The position numbers were made by a program, and so were the translations under genes. Shown here in pieces: positions 21,169 through 32,990 of a stretch of DNA of 64,000 nt. The notes beneath the pieces are model-generated. The model made no database searches. It saw only the letters and a program-made list of their open reading frames with translations, and had not been told where the DNA came from. The stretch is from Volutella citrinella (lineage: Eukaryota; Ascomycota; Sordariomycetes; Hypocreales; Nectriaceae): positions 62,001 to 126,000 of the forward strand of contig JAWZSP010000006.1 of NCBI GenBank assembly GCA_034401135.1, in the 5' to 3' direction. The stretch's first letter is position 1; every line of letters begins with the position of its first letter.

Positions 21169-22990
21169 ATGGCCCAAATCCCGTGTCCCGCGGGCTCCGG
21201 GTATTCATATAAGGGCCCTAAGCATTGTAGTAGTGACGAGCGTCTTCGCCCTTTACCGCTATCTCCTGCCTCCATCCCCGGCATTCCATACAACCCTGAG
21301 GCTGTTTCTTCCCTCCTTAGAGACCTGCCAGTTTTGATCCGGGAGAACGAGACCGGGGGCAGTGGCATCGAGTGGATCATCGCCCAGGCAAAGCGCCACC
21401 CCGGTCCGCCCTGCCAAATCTTTATCCAGCCCCTAGGGAAGCCTTTACTCCTCCTATCCGACTTCTGCGAGGCCCAGGACCTCTTCCTCCACCGCACCCA
21501 CGAGTGGGATCGATCAGACTGGTCTATTGAGATCCTTGGTGGCGTGGTGCCATCTCACCATATCAATATGAAGACCGGGCCGGCATGGAAAGCCCACCGT
21601 CGACTATTACAGGACCTCATGACACCTGCGTTTTTACACAACCTCGCGGCGCCAAGCATTTACAATAGCGTAGTAAACCTTGTTGAGCTCTGGGCGCTTA
21701 AAGCAAGGGGTTCCAAGTCATTCACCGCCCTCGACGACATCTGCGATACGGCCATGGATGCCGTGTTGGAGTTCAGCTTCTGTAGCGCGTTTTCTTACCG
21801 AGCCATCCTCCCGCAATTAGAGGCTATTAGGAGCGCAGACGAAAAGGCGTTGAGACGAGTATATGAGACGGCCGGTGAGGATGAGCCTATGGTGTTTCCT
21901 CGCGCGGCAGTCCATGATACGATCCAGGCTATGTTTCAGCTATCCAAGGCGATCGGGGATGTCTATGACTATCCGAGACCCCGGTTTGGGTGGTACTTGA
22001 AGAAGTTGCAGCCATTCGAGAGGGCAGCTACTCGTATACGCCATGCTTACATCAAGGATCAGGTCGATAAGGGTGTCGAGAGGCTAATGGCCCGGTCGAA
22101 TGGCGACAGTGACGGAGATGAAGGGATTCAGTCGGCTGTGGACCTGATGCTGAGCCGAGAGACCAAGTTCGCTGCAAAGGAGGGCAGAGATCCGGTCTAT
22201 TGGTCTCCAACCATGCGAGATGAGGTGTGTATCGCACCTTAGTGCTAACTACCTGTGGTACAAACTAACATCGACTTGCTAGGTTCTAGGCTTTGTGATA
22301 GCGGGCCATGACACGACAAGCACGACAATGCTCTGGGGCCTCAAATTCTTGACCGCCTCGCCAGAAGTTCAGAATAAGCTACGCGCAGCCCTTCGCGCCA
22401 CTCACTCCAGCACTGTAGAGGGATCTCGGACGCCCTCTTCACAGGAAATTACGCATAACACGGTTGCTTACGTCGATGCCGTGATTGAGGAGATTGTTCG
22501 TCTAGCGGGTACGCTCCCCTTCATGGAGAGCCAGTGTAATCGTGATACCACCCTTCTCGGCCACTTTGTGCCCAAGGGAACGACGGTTCTGGTGCTTGGC
22601 GTTGGTCCTACAATCGCAGAAGTCGGAGAGCCCGTGGACGAGCAACCCCGTAGTGAAACCTCCCAGAAGTCGATCCAGGAGCGCGGCATCCGCGAGTGGG
22701 ATGCCGAAGGTATAAATGAGTTTCGCCCGGAGCGGTGGCTGAAGAATGTCAACGGCCGGGATGTCTTTGACAGCGCAGCCGGTCCGCAGTTGGCCTTTGG
22801 CAACGGGATTCGAGGATGCTTTGGCCGTCGGCTGGCGTATGTGGAGATGAGGATCATGATCACGATGCTGATTTGGCACTTTGAGCTGCTCGAGAGCTCC
22901 AACAAGTTGTCCGGTTATGGAGCAGTGGACGAGCTGACACGTAAGCCACGGGATTGTTATGTGCGACTGAGAAAGGTCGCGGGGCAGTGA
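21169..22990 (+). CDS. cytochrome P450 lacking the usual N-terminal membrane anchor
   Basis: Two exons (21169-22224, 22283-22990) give about 587 residues. The conserved P450 elements are there: the I-helix AGHDTTST, the K-helix IEEIVR (ExxR), EFRPERW and the haem loop FGNGIRGCFGRR with the thiolate Cys. Fungal microsomal P450s normally begin with a hydrophobic helix before the proline-rich IPGIPYN segment. Here about 35 polar residues precede it and no hydrophobic stretch or upstream exon is visible. The gene may have lost its 5' end, or may encode a soluble or otherwise anchored form. The flanking gene is damaged too, which favours decay. The family is certain; function is uncertain. Confidence 0.75.
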
Positions 22991-23521
22991 CAAGAACGGA
23001 CTGCCAAGGCTTATTCTAAACTCAAATATAACGCATGGGCTGTGAATTAGGAACATCATTTTTCTTCCTACCGCCGCCATCTGCACGATTGCATTAGAGA
23101 CATGGCGGTGAATGCCTGTGCTGTTGCAATGTGCCTGTGCAAGCTGTCGGAAGAGGGCGCTTCCGGGTCTCTGCGGGTCCGTTAACCGGCCGCTGGGCCG
23201 GCAGAGGTCGGAGAACTCCGAGAGTCAGACTCCGAGTCAGTCCAGGAAGACTCCGATTCACCCGGAGCCCTCCTTCGACCCCACCCTTCGCCACAAGGGT
23301 CACCGGGCTAACCCGATAGAATTAACGAGTTAGCCGAAGGACGATGGCTGCCCTGATGACAAATCTAGCTCTGAAAAATTCGTGAAATCTCATCAACTTA
23401 CAAGGGTGGAGTACTTAACTTAAGGGGCTCTGGCCGAGATCGCATCAGCAAACCCCAATTCTGCCACCCCCAATCTTCACATTGCCCTACAATCAGCCCT
23501 TCTCCAGCCCCTCATCTCAGA
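22991..23521. other. intergenic region
   Basis: A 531-bp gap. From 23150 to 23330 it contains repeated ACTCCGA-type elements (AGAACTCCGAGAG, AGACTCCGAGTC, AGACTCCGATTC), a short imperfect repeat. I see no gene. Confidence 0.35.
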
Positions 23522-24556
23522 ATGGCCCATTGCAGCTTCTTGGACGACTATTGCGAAGGAGCGCACCCCAAGATCTTAGAGGTGTTTTCCAGCACGAACC
23601 TATCACAGCAGCGGCCTTATGGCGACGATGAATACTCCGCCTGAGTCAAGGAGTACATCCGAGACGCAACGGGTGTCCCGACTTCGGCTATACACCTTGT
23701 TGCCAGTGGCACCCTTGCCAACATCATCTCCATAGGGAATTGTCTGCGCCCGTACGAGGCAGTCATTGCCCCAGACATAGGCCACATTGTCGTTCGGGAA
23801 GCTGGTGCCATTGAAGCAATCGGCCACAAACTCATTACCGTGCCGCACTCCCACAGCAAGCTGACGGTGGAGAGCATCGAAGCCGCGCTGGGCAAAAATG
23901 CACATTTTCCCCACATGGCCAAGCCTCGTTTGGTCTATCTTTGGAATGCGACAGAGCTCGGGACGGTGTACTCCAAGGCCGAACTGTCAGCCATCTCCCA
24001 TCTCTGTAGGGAGCGCGGCCTGCTACTGTTCCTGGACGGCGCTCGATTAGCTGCAGCCTTAGCGGCAGACCAAAACGACTTGACCCTGAAGGATATTGCG
24101 GAATTGACAGACATTTTCTGGATCGGTGGTACCAAAGTTGGAGCTTTGATGGGCGAGGCCATTGTCATCAGCAACCAGGCCCTGGCCTCTGATTTCGCAT
24201 TCCATGTGAAGCAAGGTGGAGGGCCCCTGGCAAAGGGTCGAGTCCTTGGAATTCAATTCCTAGAGTTGTTCCGCTCCAACTTATTCTTCGACCTGTCATC
24301 ACACGCAAATCGGATGGCGACGCTGCTGTCTTCGGGGGTGTCAAAGGCCGGCTACAAGCTGGCCGCTGCGACTGAAACAAACCGAGTATTCCCCATCTTA
24401 CCGAATAATCTAATTATAAAACTCGAAGAAAATTACACATTCTACGTTTGGAAGAAAGCCGAGGACGACAGCGCAGTGATTCGGCTAGTCACGTCTTGGG
24501 CAACGGACCAAAAGGAGGTAGAGGCCTTTATTACGGCAGTAGAGAACTGTAAATGA
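23522..24556 (+). pseudogene. threonine aldolase-type beta-eliminating lyase, broken by a nonsense codon
   Basis: From the ATG at 23522 the frame reads through a family start (DDYCEGAHPKILEVF, then QQRPYGDDEYSA), meets TGA at 23642-23644, and continues in the same frame to 24556. The body is typical: HLVASGTLANIISI, NATELGTVY, FLDGARLAAAL, and the PLP lysine in WIGGTKVGALMG. Family members cleave L-threonine or allo-threonine to glycine and acetaldehyde. An Arg codon CGA would suit the stop position, so one C-to-T change explains it. No credible intron removes the stop. A late internal start would lose the N-terminal third, including the cofactor phosphate site. I therefore call it a pseudogene, recent because the rest is intact. 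Confidence 0.75.
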
Positions 24557-24687
24557 AGATAGACGAGAAAGCATGGCTTGCAGCTCTATTGTAGATGTTT
24601 AGAAGGCTCCCCTGAGGGGTTAAATACAGCCAGAGCTGGACTTATCACAAGAAGAATTAAAGAGTAGTTCATCATATTAACAGTAGT

Positions 24688-25680
24688 CTATTGTGAGTTT
24701 AATACCCTCTTCAGCCAGGACGCCTTCGCAGAGATCGAGCAATGTGACACTGGGGCATCTGGGACGAATAATTCAGACGCGTGATACGCTCCTGGCCAAA
24801 CATGAAGCTCCGTCGAGACACCGCATTTCCAGAGCGTAGATGCTAGGGCCACAGCCTCGTCACGGAAGACCTCACACTCTGCGGCGTCGATGAACGTACG
24901 TGGAAGTCCCGAGAGGTCTGTTGCACGTGCCGGGGCGATTAGCTCGCTGACGTTCTCGCCGCCGCGTTCGCTTCCGAGCACCAGATCCCAGGCCATACGG
25001 TTTGTCGTGCCGCACCAGGGCCCGATACTGGCGAATTGCTTTGAAGAGACCGTGCTGTCACTGTCGTCCAGCATTGGCGTCGCCAGGAGGAGAGCGCAGG
25101 CGTAGCTCTTCTTGTTGTTGCGACACAACAGAGCCGTGCCGAGGGCGATGGGCCCTCCCCCCGAAACTCCGGACAGGATGATCTTGGAAGGATTGATATC
25201 GAGTTGGGCGGCATTGTCGAAAACCCACCGCAGGCCTGCGAAAGCATCGTGCAGAGCTGCGGGGGGCGGATGTTCTGGTGCGCACCGATATTCGACGGAG
25301 ACCACGACGCACTCGATGCCGTCTAGACATTTCATCACTCCACCAACATTATCGAACCTACTGCCGGAGACCTGGCCGCCGCCATGGACGAAGTACAAAG
25401 CCGGGAGTTCATTCCCCGACGGATTCTTAGGGCTGAAAATGCTCAGAATCACCTCGGCATCGCCTTTCTCGAAGCCGGGGACGGAGATTTCTTTGTGTTG
25501 GAATCCCGGGTTCTGCTCGAGGATGGAATCCAGACCTATACCGAACTTGGCCGGCATTCCGCGAATTTTCTCAAGGTCAAGGACCTCACGCATAATTTCC
25601 GTGATCCAACCCAGGGCAGGTTCAAGTAGTGGGTCGAAGGGCGGGCGAGGCAGGTTTGACGAAGTGGATGGTTCAGACAT
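24688..25680 (-). CDS. HSL-family alpha/beta hydrolase (esterase/lipase-like)
   Basis: A single exon of 330 residues. The oxyanion-hole motif HGGG is in YFVHGGGQVSG near residue 100. The nucleophile elbow is SGVSGGGPIALG, a GxSxG with Ser near residue 180. The acid is probably the Asp in TFIDAAECEVFRDEA and the base the His in WPGAYHASELF. These hydrolyse short carboxyl esters or lactones. There is no signal peptide, so it is probably cytosolic. The open frame extends upstream, but the ATG at 25680 starts the recognisable protein and has a TATA-like box 123 bp before it. Confidence 0.82.
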   Translation of the reverse strand: MSEPSTSSNLPRPPFDPLLEPALGWITEIMREVLDLEKIRGMPAKFGIGLDSILEQNPGFQHKEISVPGFEKGDAEVILSIFSPKNPSGNELPALYFVHGGGQVSGSRFDNVGGVMKCLDGIECVVVSVEYRCAPEHPPPAALHDAFAGLRWVFDNAAQLDINPSKIILSGVSGGGPIALGTALLCRNNKKSYACALLLATPMLDDSDSTVSSKQFASIGPWCGTTNRMAWDLVLGSERGGENVSELIAPARATDLSGLPRTFIDAAECEVFRDEAVALASTLWKCGVSTELHVWPGAYHASELFVPDAPVSHCSISAKASWLKRVLNSQ

Positions 25681-26971
25681 ATCGGAGGTCGAGATGATGG
25701 GGTGCTCAAGCAGTTTTCGCACGATTGAAGCGGGAGTCGAGGCGTAGATTGAGGGATAGAGGTATTCACTGTAGGTTCTGTTAGAAGTGGCGACCGAGTC
25801 GACTATATAAGCTCCAAAACTGCTCCACGTCTGGCCAGGGGAATCGGTCCTCGGTGTTTTCGGAACCCCACGTTGCCCCATGTCTAGGCGCCGCCTGGGG
25901 CAAGGTTGCCTCGGACTTGAGTTCCGCACTAGATTGCTTACCCACGCCTTCATTATCTGGGAGATTCTCTGGGACCCGGGCCCAAGGAATCGGTGCTCGG
26001 GTTTTAGAAGCAGGCCGATTCACTTGGCGCTAGAGGTAGGGTACTTCAAATTGAGGAGTGGGGAAAGATTTATAATCTAACCACCGGAAGTTCCGGACCC
26101 GGACATCGGAAAACGTTAGCATGTTGACTAAAAGACAGACCTTAGGTGAGTGTGTAAGATTGAAGGCGTTTTTGGCTGTCTATTTCTGTGACTCGTGTGT
26201 CGTTCTACATCTGACTACCATAGCCCAAACATCGAAAAGTCCATACTCTACCATTATTGAATAGTCTAGCTGTCTACAATAGCTCCAGAGGACCGGAGCT
26301 CGCCAAAACCTCTCCCTTAAGCAGCAGAGCTCACGTGGAGTGGGTCTTGATCTAGTACTCTAGGTCGAAAGCCGGACCAATGGATGGGCCGGCGGAGCTT
26401 CGGCCTTTAGTGGCCACTGGCCGGTGAAAATGCTAGTACGATTTGGAGAAGATGGGTACTATCCGGAACGCCTCGGACTTCCGAATTAGCAAAGCCTTGG
26501 AGGTTAGACTTCAAGGCTGCTGGCCGAGGATGGCTGACGAAACGGTTGCCAGAGAATGAAAGTGTCAGATTACTTTAGGCTGCCTTTCTAACATGTTGTT
26601 CGCGTACGGCCGGACCTTGTGCTCCGCTATAGTAGAGTTCTGAGGGAGAACGCTGGTCTGCTCTAGGATCTGCTACAGCTAAGGTACCCAAGCCTTCCAA
26701 GTGCTATCAATTCTACTTAACAAAGTCTCGCATTCTTGCGCGTCATAGGAGAGCCAATTCATAACCAGCACTCTGCCAACAAGTGGCCGCGCAGATAGCA
26801 CTGGCATCCTTAGAGATCATAGGTTGTTGTTAAATCAATAAACTGTTTCTGGCTAACTAAGTGTTTCACACAGATGCCCTCTTTGCTTCCATCGGCCTAA
26901 CAAGCGAGCTTCAGGGAGCACAGGTGCCTCAGCTACCAGAGCTAGGCTTCTGCTTAAGAGGTATACAAACC
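25681..26971. other. long gene-free region
   Basis: A 1.29-kb gap. Apart from the esterase promoter at its left end, I see no coding potential longer than a few dozen codons and no clear repeat. It could hold an old, decayed element. Confidence 0.35.
25803..25810 (-). promoter_or_regulatory. TATA box before esterase
   Basis: TTATATAG on the minus strand, 123 bp before the start codon at 25680. Confidence 0.4.
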
Positions 26972-28720
26972 TCACCTCGTAGACTCGAGGGCTTGCATCT
27001 CTAATAGCTTGTTCCCTATGAGCAAGAAATAGTAATCTGCGTACACCAGACCATGGTTTGCCCAGCGCCTATGAGCAAACTCGTAGTTGTTGATTGTTGA
27101 CCCTCCCAGGATTGTCTCGGGACTGCCATTTGGCTTGATGCTGATGTTAACGTGTGTGTCGTCCAAGACCTTCTCCACCGTCTCAATCACTGACCGCGAA
27201 GTGGTGAACTCATCAGGCTTGTTCATGTGGCGAGCACAGACACACTGCAAAATCGCAATTGACTTCTCCAAATACTGCGATTGTTTACCCAGCCTTTGAC
27301 GAGACTGGTGAATTAAAAGCATCCCATACGCGGCGATGACGGCAGCACTGGTGTCAGGTGGCTGCTCTGTGTCCTTGGGGGCTCCGAAGTCCCAAGGTGG
27401 GATACCATCAGCGGGGAGATGGCCTAGGAAGAAGTCGGCACAAGACTCTGCCGTCTGAAGAAACGACAACTCCTGAGTCCACTGGAACGTCTGAGCAAAT
27501 CCAGCAATGGCCCATGCTTGTCCGCGAGCCCAGGCTGAGTCGTCCGCGTATCCTTGATTGGTGATGAGTTCCTTCAGGTCGCCAGTTTCGGGGTCGAAGT
27601 TGGCCACATGGACTGTAGAATGGTCGGAGCGGACGTGAAACTTTTGCGACTTTCGTGCATGATCAACGGCAACTTGAAACATCTCCGTGTCACCTGTCTC
27701 AGTGGCCGCCCAGAAAAGCATGTCCAAGTTCATCATGTTGTCCTACCTCAGTTAGCAATGCCATGGCAAGTCTCCTCGGGGTGAGTTGGTTAATCTCACG
27801 ATAATAATCAAACAATCCTTTGCCGGGTCGGTGAAAGAATAGCGATTGTTGATACAAACATCCCAGGATCGGAGAGCGCTGACCTTGGGCACATATCGAG
27901 AGGCGAGTGTCTTGGAAGCATGCAATATGGTGTTGTATGCCATTACATCATGGTCAAGCTCCCATGCCAGCTTGGCCCATGGGAAAATCATGAACCCAAG
28001 GTCGTGGGTCGTGCCAAGGAATGCATTTTGGTGAAGATTTACTGTCCACCAGCTGCAGGCAAATCTGGTCGGCCTCATTAGTCTGGCATGACTAACGCGG
28101 GTGAATGTGGATGTTGGATGGTATCACTTACTGGAGCTGTAGTAAATGAGGAGTATCACCCTCTGTCAAGTCCTGGCGCACATGCCAGAGTTTGTCCTTG
28201 AACTTTCGTTCCCGCTCCATAAGGAGATACAGACATCCCGGGAAAAACCCCGATGTCCAAAATTCAGAGTCTCGATAAACATAAGTATTGCCACCTGGCT
28301 TGATGTACTCTGGATATAGGGTTGGGGGTTTTGCCTATTAATACAGAAGTCAGCCGAGGCCTTAATGTTAGGGTCTGGGACAAGCAAGCCTACGCTTGTC
28401 AGCGCCTGTGATGCCACTCTCCAGATCTTGGCGTAAATCTCGTCAGAATAGAGCAAGCCTAGAAGCTGTCGCTTTTCGGCCTTGGTGTTCCCGCCTGTAT
28501 TGAGATGAACAGGGTTAACCTTGGTTCTTGCATTCGGGATTGACGACGAATTCTCCGTGACAGGATGCGTCCCGTTCGCCCCCTTCGCCCCGTTCATCCC
28601 TCTGGAAATGGGGCCATGGCCATTACCATTAGGCAATGGGTTGGTGGAAATGTCGACGGTCATTTGGTGATGTGATAATGAGCCTTGGAGTGCAGGATTG
28701 ATGGAATGATGAGCTGGCAT
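26972..28720 (-). CDS. GH88 unsaturated glucuronyl/uronyl hydrolase
   Basis: Four exons (28720-28394, 28334-28132, 28052-27800, 27742-26972) give about 517 residues. The joins restore family phrases: LYPEYIKPGGNTYVYRDSEF, WTSGFFPGCLYLLMERE, HQNAFLGTTHDLGFM, DNMMNLDMLFWAA and GYADDSAWARGQAW. The last two hold the two catalytic Asp residues known from GH88. These enzymes hydrate and remove the unsaturated uronic acid left at the non-reducing end of oligosaccharides by polysaccharide lyases. The first roughly 90 residues are low-complexity and variable, and there is no signal peptide, so it probably works in the cytosol on imported oligosaccharides. A lyase-family gene and an MFS transporter lie in the same block, in keeping with this. 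Confidence 0.87.
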
Positions 28721-29709
28721 CCACCTTTGTTCTTGACGACCAGTTATTGTATTTCAGGTCTCGGCGACTGTGTCACAACCAGGGTGGTGAGCAGTTAGAA
28801 CTCATACAGTATGGAATCCTTTTAATCCAAAACAAAATAAGGCGGGAGGCCCGACTATGGATGCACGTCTTATCAGTCGCCGGCATTCGCTCAAATTACC
28901 GGGAATTCGCTCCAGCGATAATAAGTGAACCGAACTGGGGTTCAGCCCATGGGGGACCCGTTCATACGGGGTATTGGCCATGGAGAGGGATTGCTTCGGG
29001 GCTTCGGCCAAGTATCGGTGCCACTCCGAAACGGCGACGGGGCATCGTCAGGTGACAATATGCCGTTATGGCGCCATATATGAGTCGCAATAGATGGGCT
29101 ATTCCATGATCGCTAAATATTGGCTTCAAATCGGCCGGTTTGAGGAGATTTGAGCGCGCCAACTTCTGCAACTTGAGGCGACTGCCAGCATTGATCATCA
29201 TGATATCAATGCCGAAAAGGCACAAGCCACCACCGACATGGGAGACGGAGATGAGCAGACGCACCTGTGCGTCAGTTGGCCAGCTGTCACTATCATCAAG
29301 TGCCTCTTTTTAATGATCAATCGACGCCCTCATCATCTGGTTTAGTAGAAGTGAAGCTCGTAATCATAGAGCGAGGGCCCATAACACACCTTGTAGTCAA
29401 AAAGGTCTAGCGCAGGTCTCTCTGAAAGGGCTGACTGACCTTTCGTAAAACTGGGCCTACTGAAGCATTAGTGCGCAATCTTCGGAAGGCGGTCCGATAC
29501 TTGGGCCGATGCCGAGGTCATCAACCCCCGCTTTTTCGTCTTGACCCCGCAGAAGCGACTGTCTGGTACCCGTGGGGCCCCACGAAAAGTGGTGTGGCTG
29601 CTCGACGCGAAGGTATGATGCGTGGACTGGAGCAAACGATAGGGCGGATAGGCTCCGTTCTCAATCTCCATTATCTCCGTCACTTGTGGTGTTTTGGAAT
29701 ATGTGAAAC
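28721..29709. promoter_or_regulatory. divergent promoter region, GH88 / Zn2Cys6 regulator
   Basis: A 989-bp gap with outward-facing starts. I see no convincing gene and no TATA box that fits either start. Confidence 0.35.
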
Positions 29710-32304
29710 ATGGCGGGCCGAAACGAACCTACCGATCACCAAGACTCGCTCTCGGGACTAGATGAGGGCTCTCAGGATGAGCCACAGGCCAAGAAGCGCA
29801 AGGCTGAGAGCAGAGATGAGCCCCAGGGGCCGTCGTGCTTCTCGTGCCGCAAGAGAAAGGCAAAGTGCTCAAGGGACCAACCCTGCACTACATGCGCAAA
29901 GCTCGGTTTGTATAGCCCAGGCCAAGTTGGAACTACTGCCTATTGACCCTGACAACAGACGTGCCATGTATTTATGATCCCGAACGGTCGAAACCCGGGA
30001 TGCGATCTGGTGCCGTCGAGCATCTAAACCAGCGAGTTGGTATGTGCTCAGCCGTCCTTTTCCTCGATCGATTCTTCACGCTCGGTTATTTCTAGACTTC
30101 CCTGGTGCCCCTCAAGTTCCTTTCTATACCACAATGAAGAAACTGACAGCCAGAACAGCGGCATTGGAAAGCATGTTTGTCGGTCAAGGTGTTCTATGGC
30201 AGCAATTGTGGAAGACTGTGAATCAGAAACATGGTCATGATGCGTGCTGCTCGCAAGATATCCAACCACGGCCGTCGCTCTTGGACCAAGTCGATCAAGT
30301 CAAGGAACAGTATGCAAACATGTCTGCCTCAGCTAATACCTGGGAAGAAGCCATGTCGAATGCCAATCGTCTCTCATTTAATGTAGTCGAAACACCTGCT
30401 ACTGCCAGTTCGCTTCAGCTTCCTTCCAATCTGTACAACCAAGACAGCCCCATTCCCATTCCTGACGACCTGGTTGATTCCCTGGTGGACATTTACTTCC
30501 GCCAAGTACACCCCTGGATCCCCATGCTGCATGAGAGAAAGTTTCGATCGCAAATATCCATCCCTTCGGAGCGAATACAGCTTTCGACAATTCTGTATGC
30601 CATTGTCTCGCTATGCGTGCGCTTCTCCGACGATCCTCGTGTTCGCGACGACCCTCACCGTCGGTACTGGTACGCGAGCCGTTGCCGGCAGGCCGTGATG
30701 CTGCAACAAATGGAGTCTTTTTCCGTCGAGAATCTCCAGGCACTCATTATATGTGCATTTGATACAATTGGCAGCGGCAGAGGCCCATCCTCGTGGTCAA
30801 TCGTGGGAAGCATGGCCAGGACAGCCGAGCAGCTGAAACTGAGCACGGAAGACGACGACGCCGCAGCAGCTCAGTCATCCAAATCCAAGGCCCTCATGAA
30901 GAGAATGGCGTTTCTCGCACCTCCAACGTCGTGGATCGTGTCGGAAGAACGGCGGCGTGTATTCTGGAACATCTTTCTCATGGACCGCTTCTGCAGTATC
31001 AGCACGGGATGGAATCTCTCACTGACCAGTGCCGATGTCAAGCGCAAGCTCCCTTGTGAAGGAGCCATCTGGGAAAATGGCGAACCAGTCCAGCCCTCTC
31101 CGCCTTATTTTGGTGTAGCAAGTCAGTCCTATGGCCGGGGTAATGACACCCTTCCCGATGTTCGAGAGGACGAAGATGGGCAAGCGGCTCTCGGGGGCTT
31201 CGCCTACTGCATTGAAGCCAGCGAGAGTCTTAGTCTTGTCACTTCATTTTTCCTGCAATACGAGGTCGACTTTACAGAGATGCACGAGGTGCAAAGATGG
31301 TTAATGAGATTTAAGAAGCTTGATCTCAGGTTGGTACAGTGAGTGCATCGCCTTGCTCGGGATCTTGGACTTATGATGACAAACTAACTTGGTGGTGAAT
31401 GTAGATGGAAATGCTTTCTACCCGAAAGATGGCGAGAAGCTTGTGGTGTGAACGACGACGGCAATTTGGATCCAAATCTGGTACTGGCCCACATCACTCA
31501 CAACACCTCAGTCGTTCTCCTGCATCAAGGACTGGCATATCCCTCTGTTGAGCTTCAATCTAGCCCTGCCAAATTGCCATCTGCTTCCAGTGCGGAAACA
31601 TGCCAAGCTGCAGCCATCGAGGTTGCTACTATTGCAGATCAATTTCTCAAGAGTTCGGGCGTTGTCGTTAATCCGCAATTCGCCTTTTGTTTATTCGTAT
31701 GCGGCAGGATGCTTGTTACGCACACGGCCTACTATGCCGGGAATCTTCCTACGGCGTTTGACTCCATTGTCGCCAGTCTTCAGGAGATCTCACGTCGTTG
31801 GAATGGACTCAACGGGCAAGATGCCTCCAACCTGGCATCTAAATTTGCCTCCCGCCTTCTCAGAGCGCGGCTATCTGGCACTCATACAGCCAACATACGA
31901 GAAGAAGCGTTTTCAGAGAAGTACAATGGTATCGACTCCTGAGCTACGATTGCTTGTCGAATATTGAACTAATATTCAATCAAGGAACCGATGCTCCATT
32001 CAGGCCGATGGTGCCAACCGACTCGTCGATGGGTGATTTGAACATGGAAAATCCTCAGATGGAGTCCCCAGAGAGCATTTCACTCGCGTTTCCTCCACTC
32101 CCAGTATCTTTTCAACTCCATCCCACATCTCGTGATCCTAGGTTTTCCTCTTTCTCCACAGAAAAGACCCTTCCAACAGAGGTCGTAACAGTCGATGATA
32201 CGGAGCTTGCCCACAATTACTTGGATTTTCATGACCTATCTGACCAATCCTTCCTCCCCACACAGAGGGTGAGTATGCTGAGTCGATCGGTGTTTAGGGA
32301 TTGA
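29710..32304 (+). CDS. Zn2Cys6 fungal transcription factor of the carbohydrate block
   Basis: Five exons (29710-29905, 29959-30039, 30159-31338, 31405-31928, 31985-32304) give about 766 residues. Splicing restores the full zinc cluster, CFSCRKRKAKCSRDQPCTTC plus a final Cys, near residues 43-69. A leucine-rich linker (HLNQRVAALESMFVGQG) follows. The fungal-specific regulatory domain covers about 230-560 (IYFRQVHPWIPMLHE, RRRVFWNIFLMDRF). It lies between the GH88 gene and the sugar transporter, so control of this cluster is likely. The 3' end is uncertain: GTGAGT at 32269 and CAG at 32353-32355 would splice in frame to 87 more open codons ending at 32616. Confidence 0.82.
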
Positions 32305-32990
32305 GTCTTGGGCTTTATTGCTGTTCAACACGTTGTTAAGCAACCCATTTAGCAGTATGAGCAATACTACCATTTCTCCACTTATAAACTTGCCAAATAT
32401 GGTATTGGTCTTCACAGGAACCTTGAACCCATTGTATTCATAGCATATTTCCAAGACTCCTTTAGTGCCGAATGGTGTCGCGACCATGAAGGTCCAATGA
32501 GCTACAATCGTTCAGTGGCGAACTGTACATTGCCCCAGTTCTCACCAACGACCCTCTGCCTGGACAGGGTGGAGAGGCGGGAACCGAACACGCCATCTTG
32601 CTTGGCTTATTGGTAGGCATAGACAGCGGCCTTGACTACTACTCTGTTCGGGGAGTGTGAATGATATGGTCGACATCTCATGGAAAACACCAAAATACTG
32701 GATCTTGTCATAGTTTTGACGCTGCCGTAGGGCCGCCGTTGTGCTGAGTTACCTGAACGAGTATCTCTACTATTACTACCCCGAGCGGCACTTGGTGTGT
32801 AGGGCTATAGCGCGCTGTTGCTAGTGCTCCAAGGTACTGAATGATCAGCCGGAAAGACATGGATTTATATTCCCTCGAGATGACACTATTTAACAAGCAC
32901 AAGGCAATCCGACTTGCTCTCAAGATCCGTGCTGATACATCAGTAAGTAGAATGGAAAGCTGATCTGCCCATGGTAGGTCCACCTTCCAA
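32305..32990. other. region between two convergent genes, with possible extra exon
   Basis: A 686-bp gap. Positions 32356-32616 stay open in the frame that would follow splicing from the regulator, so part may be coding. Nothing else is seen. Confidence 0.3.
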
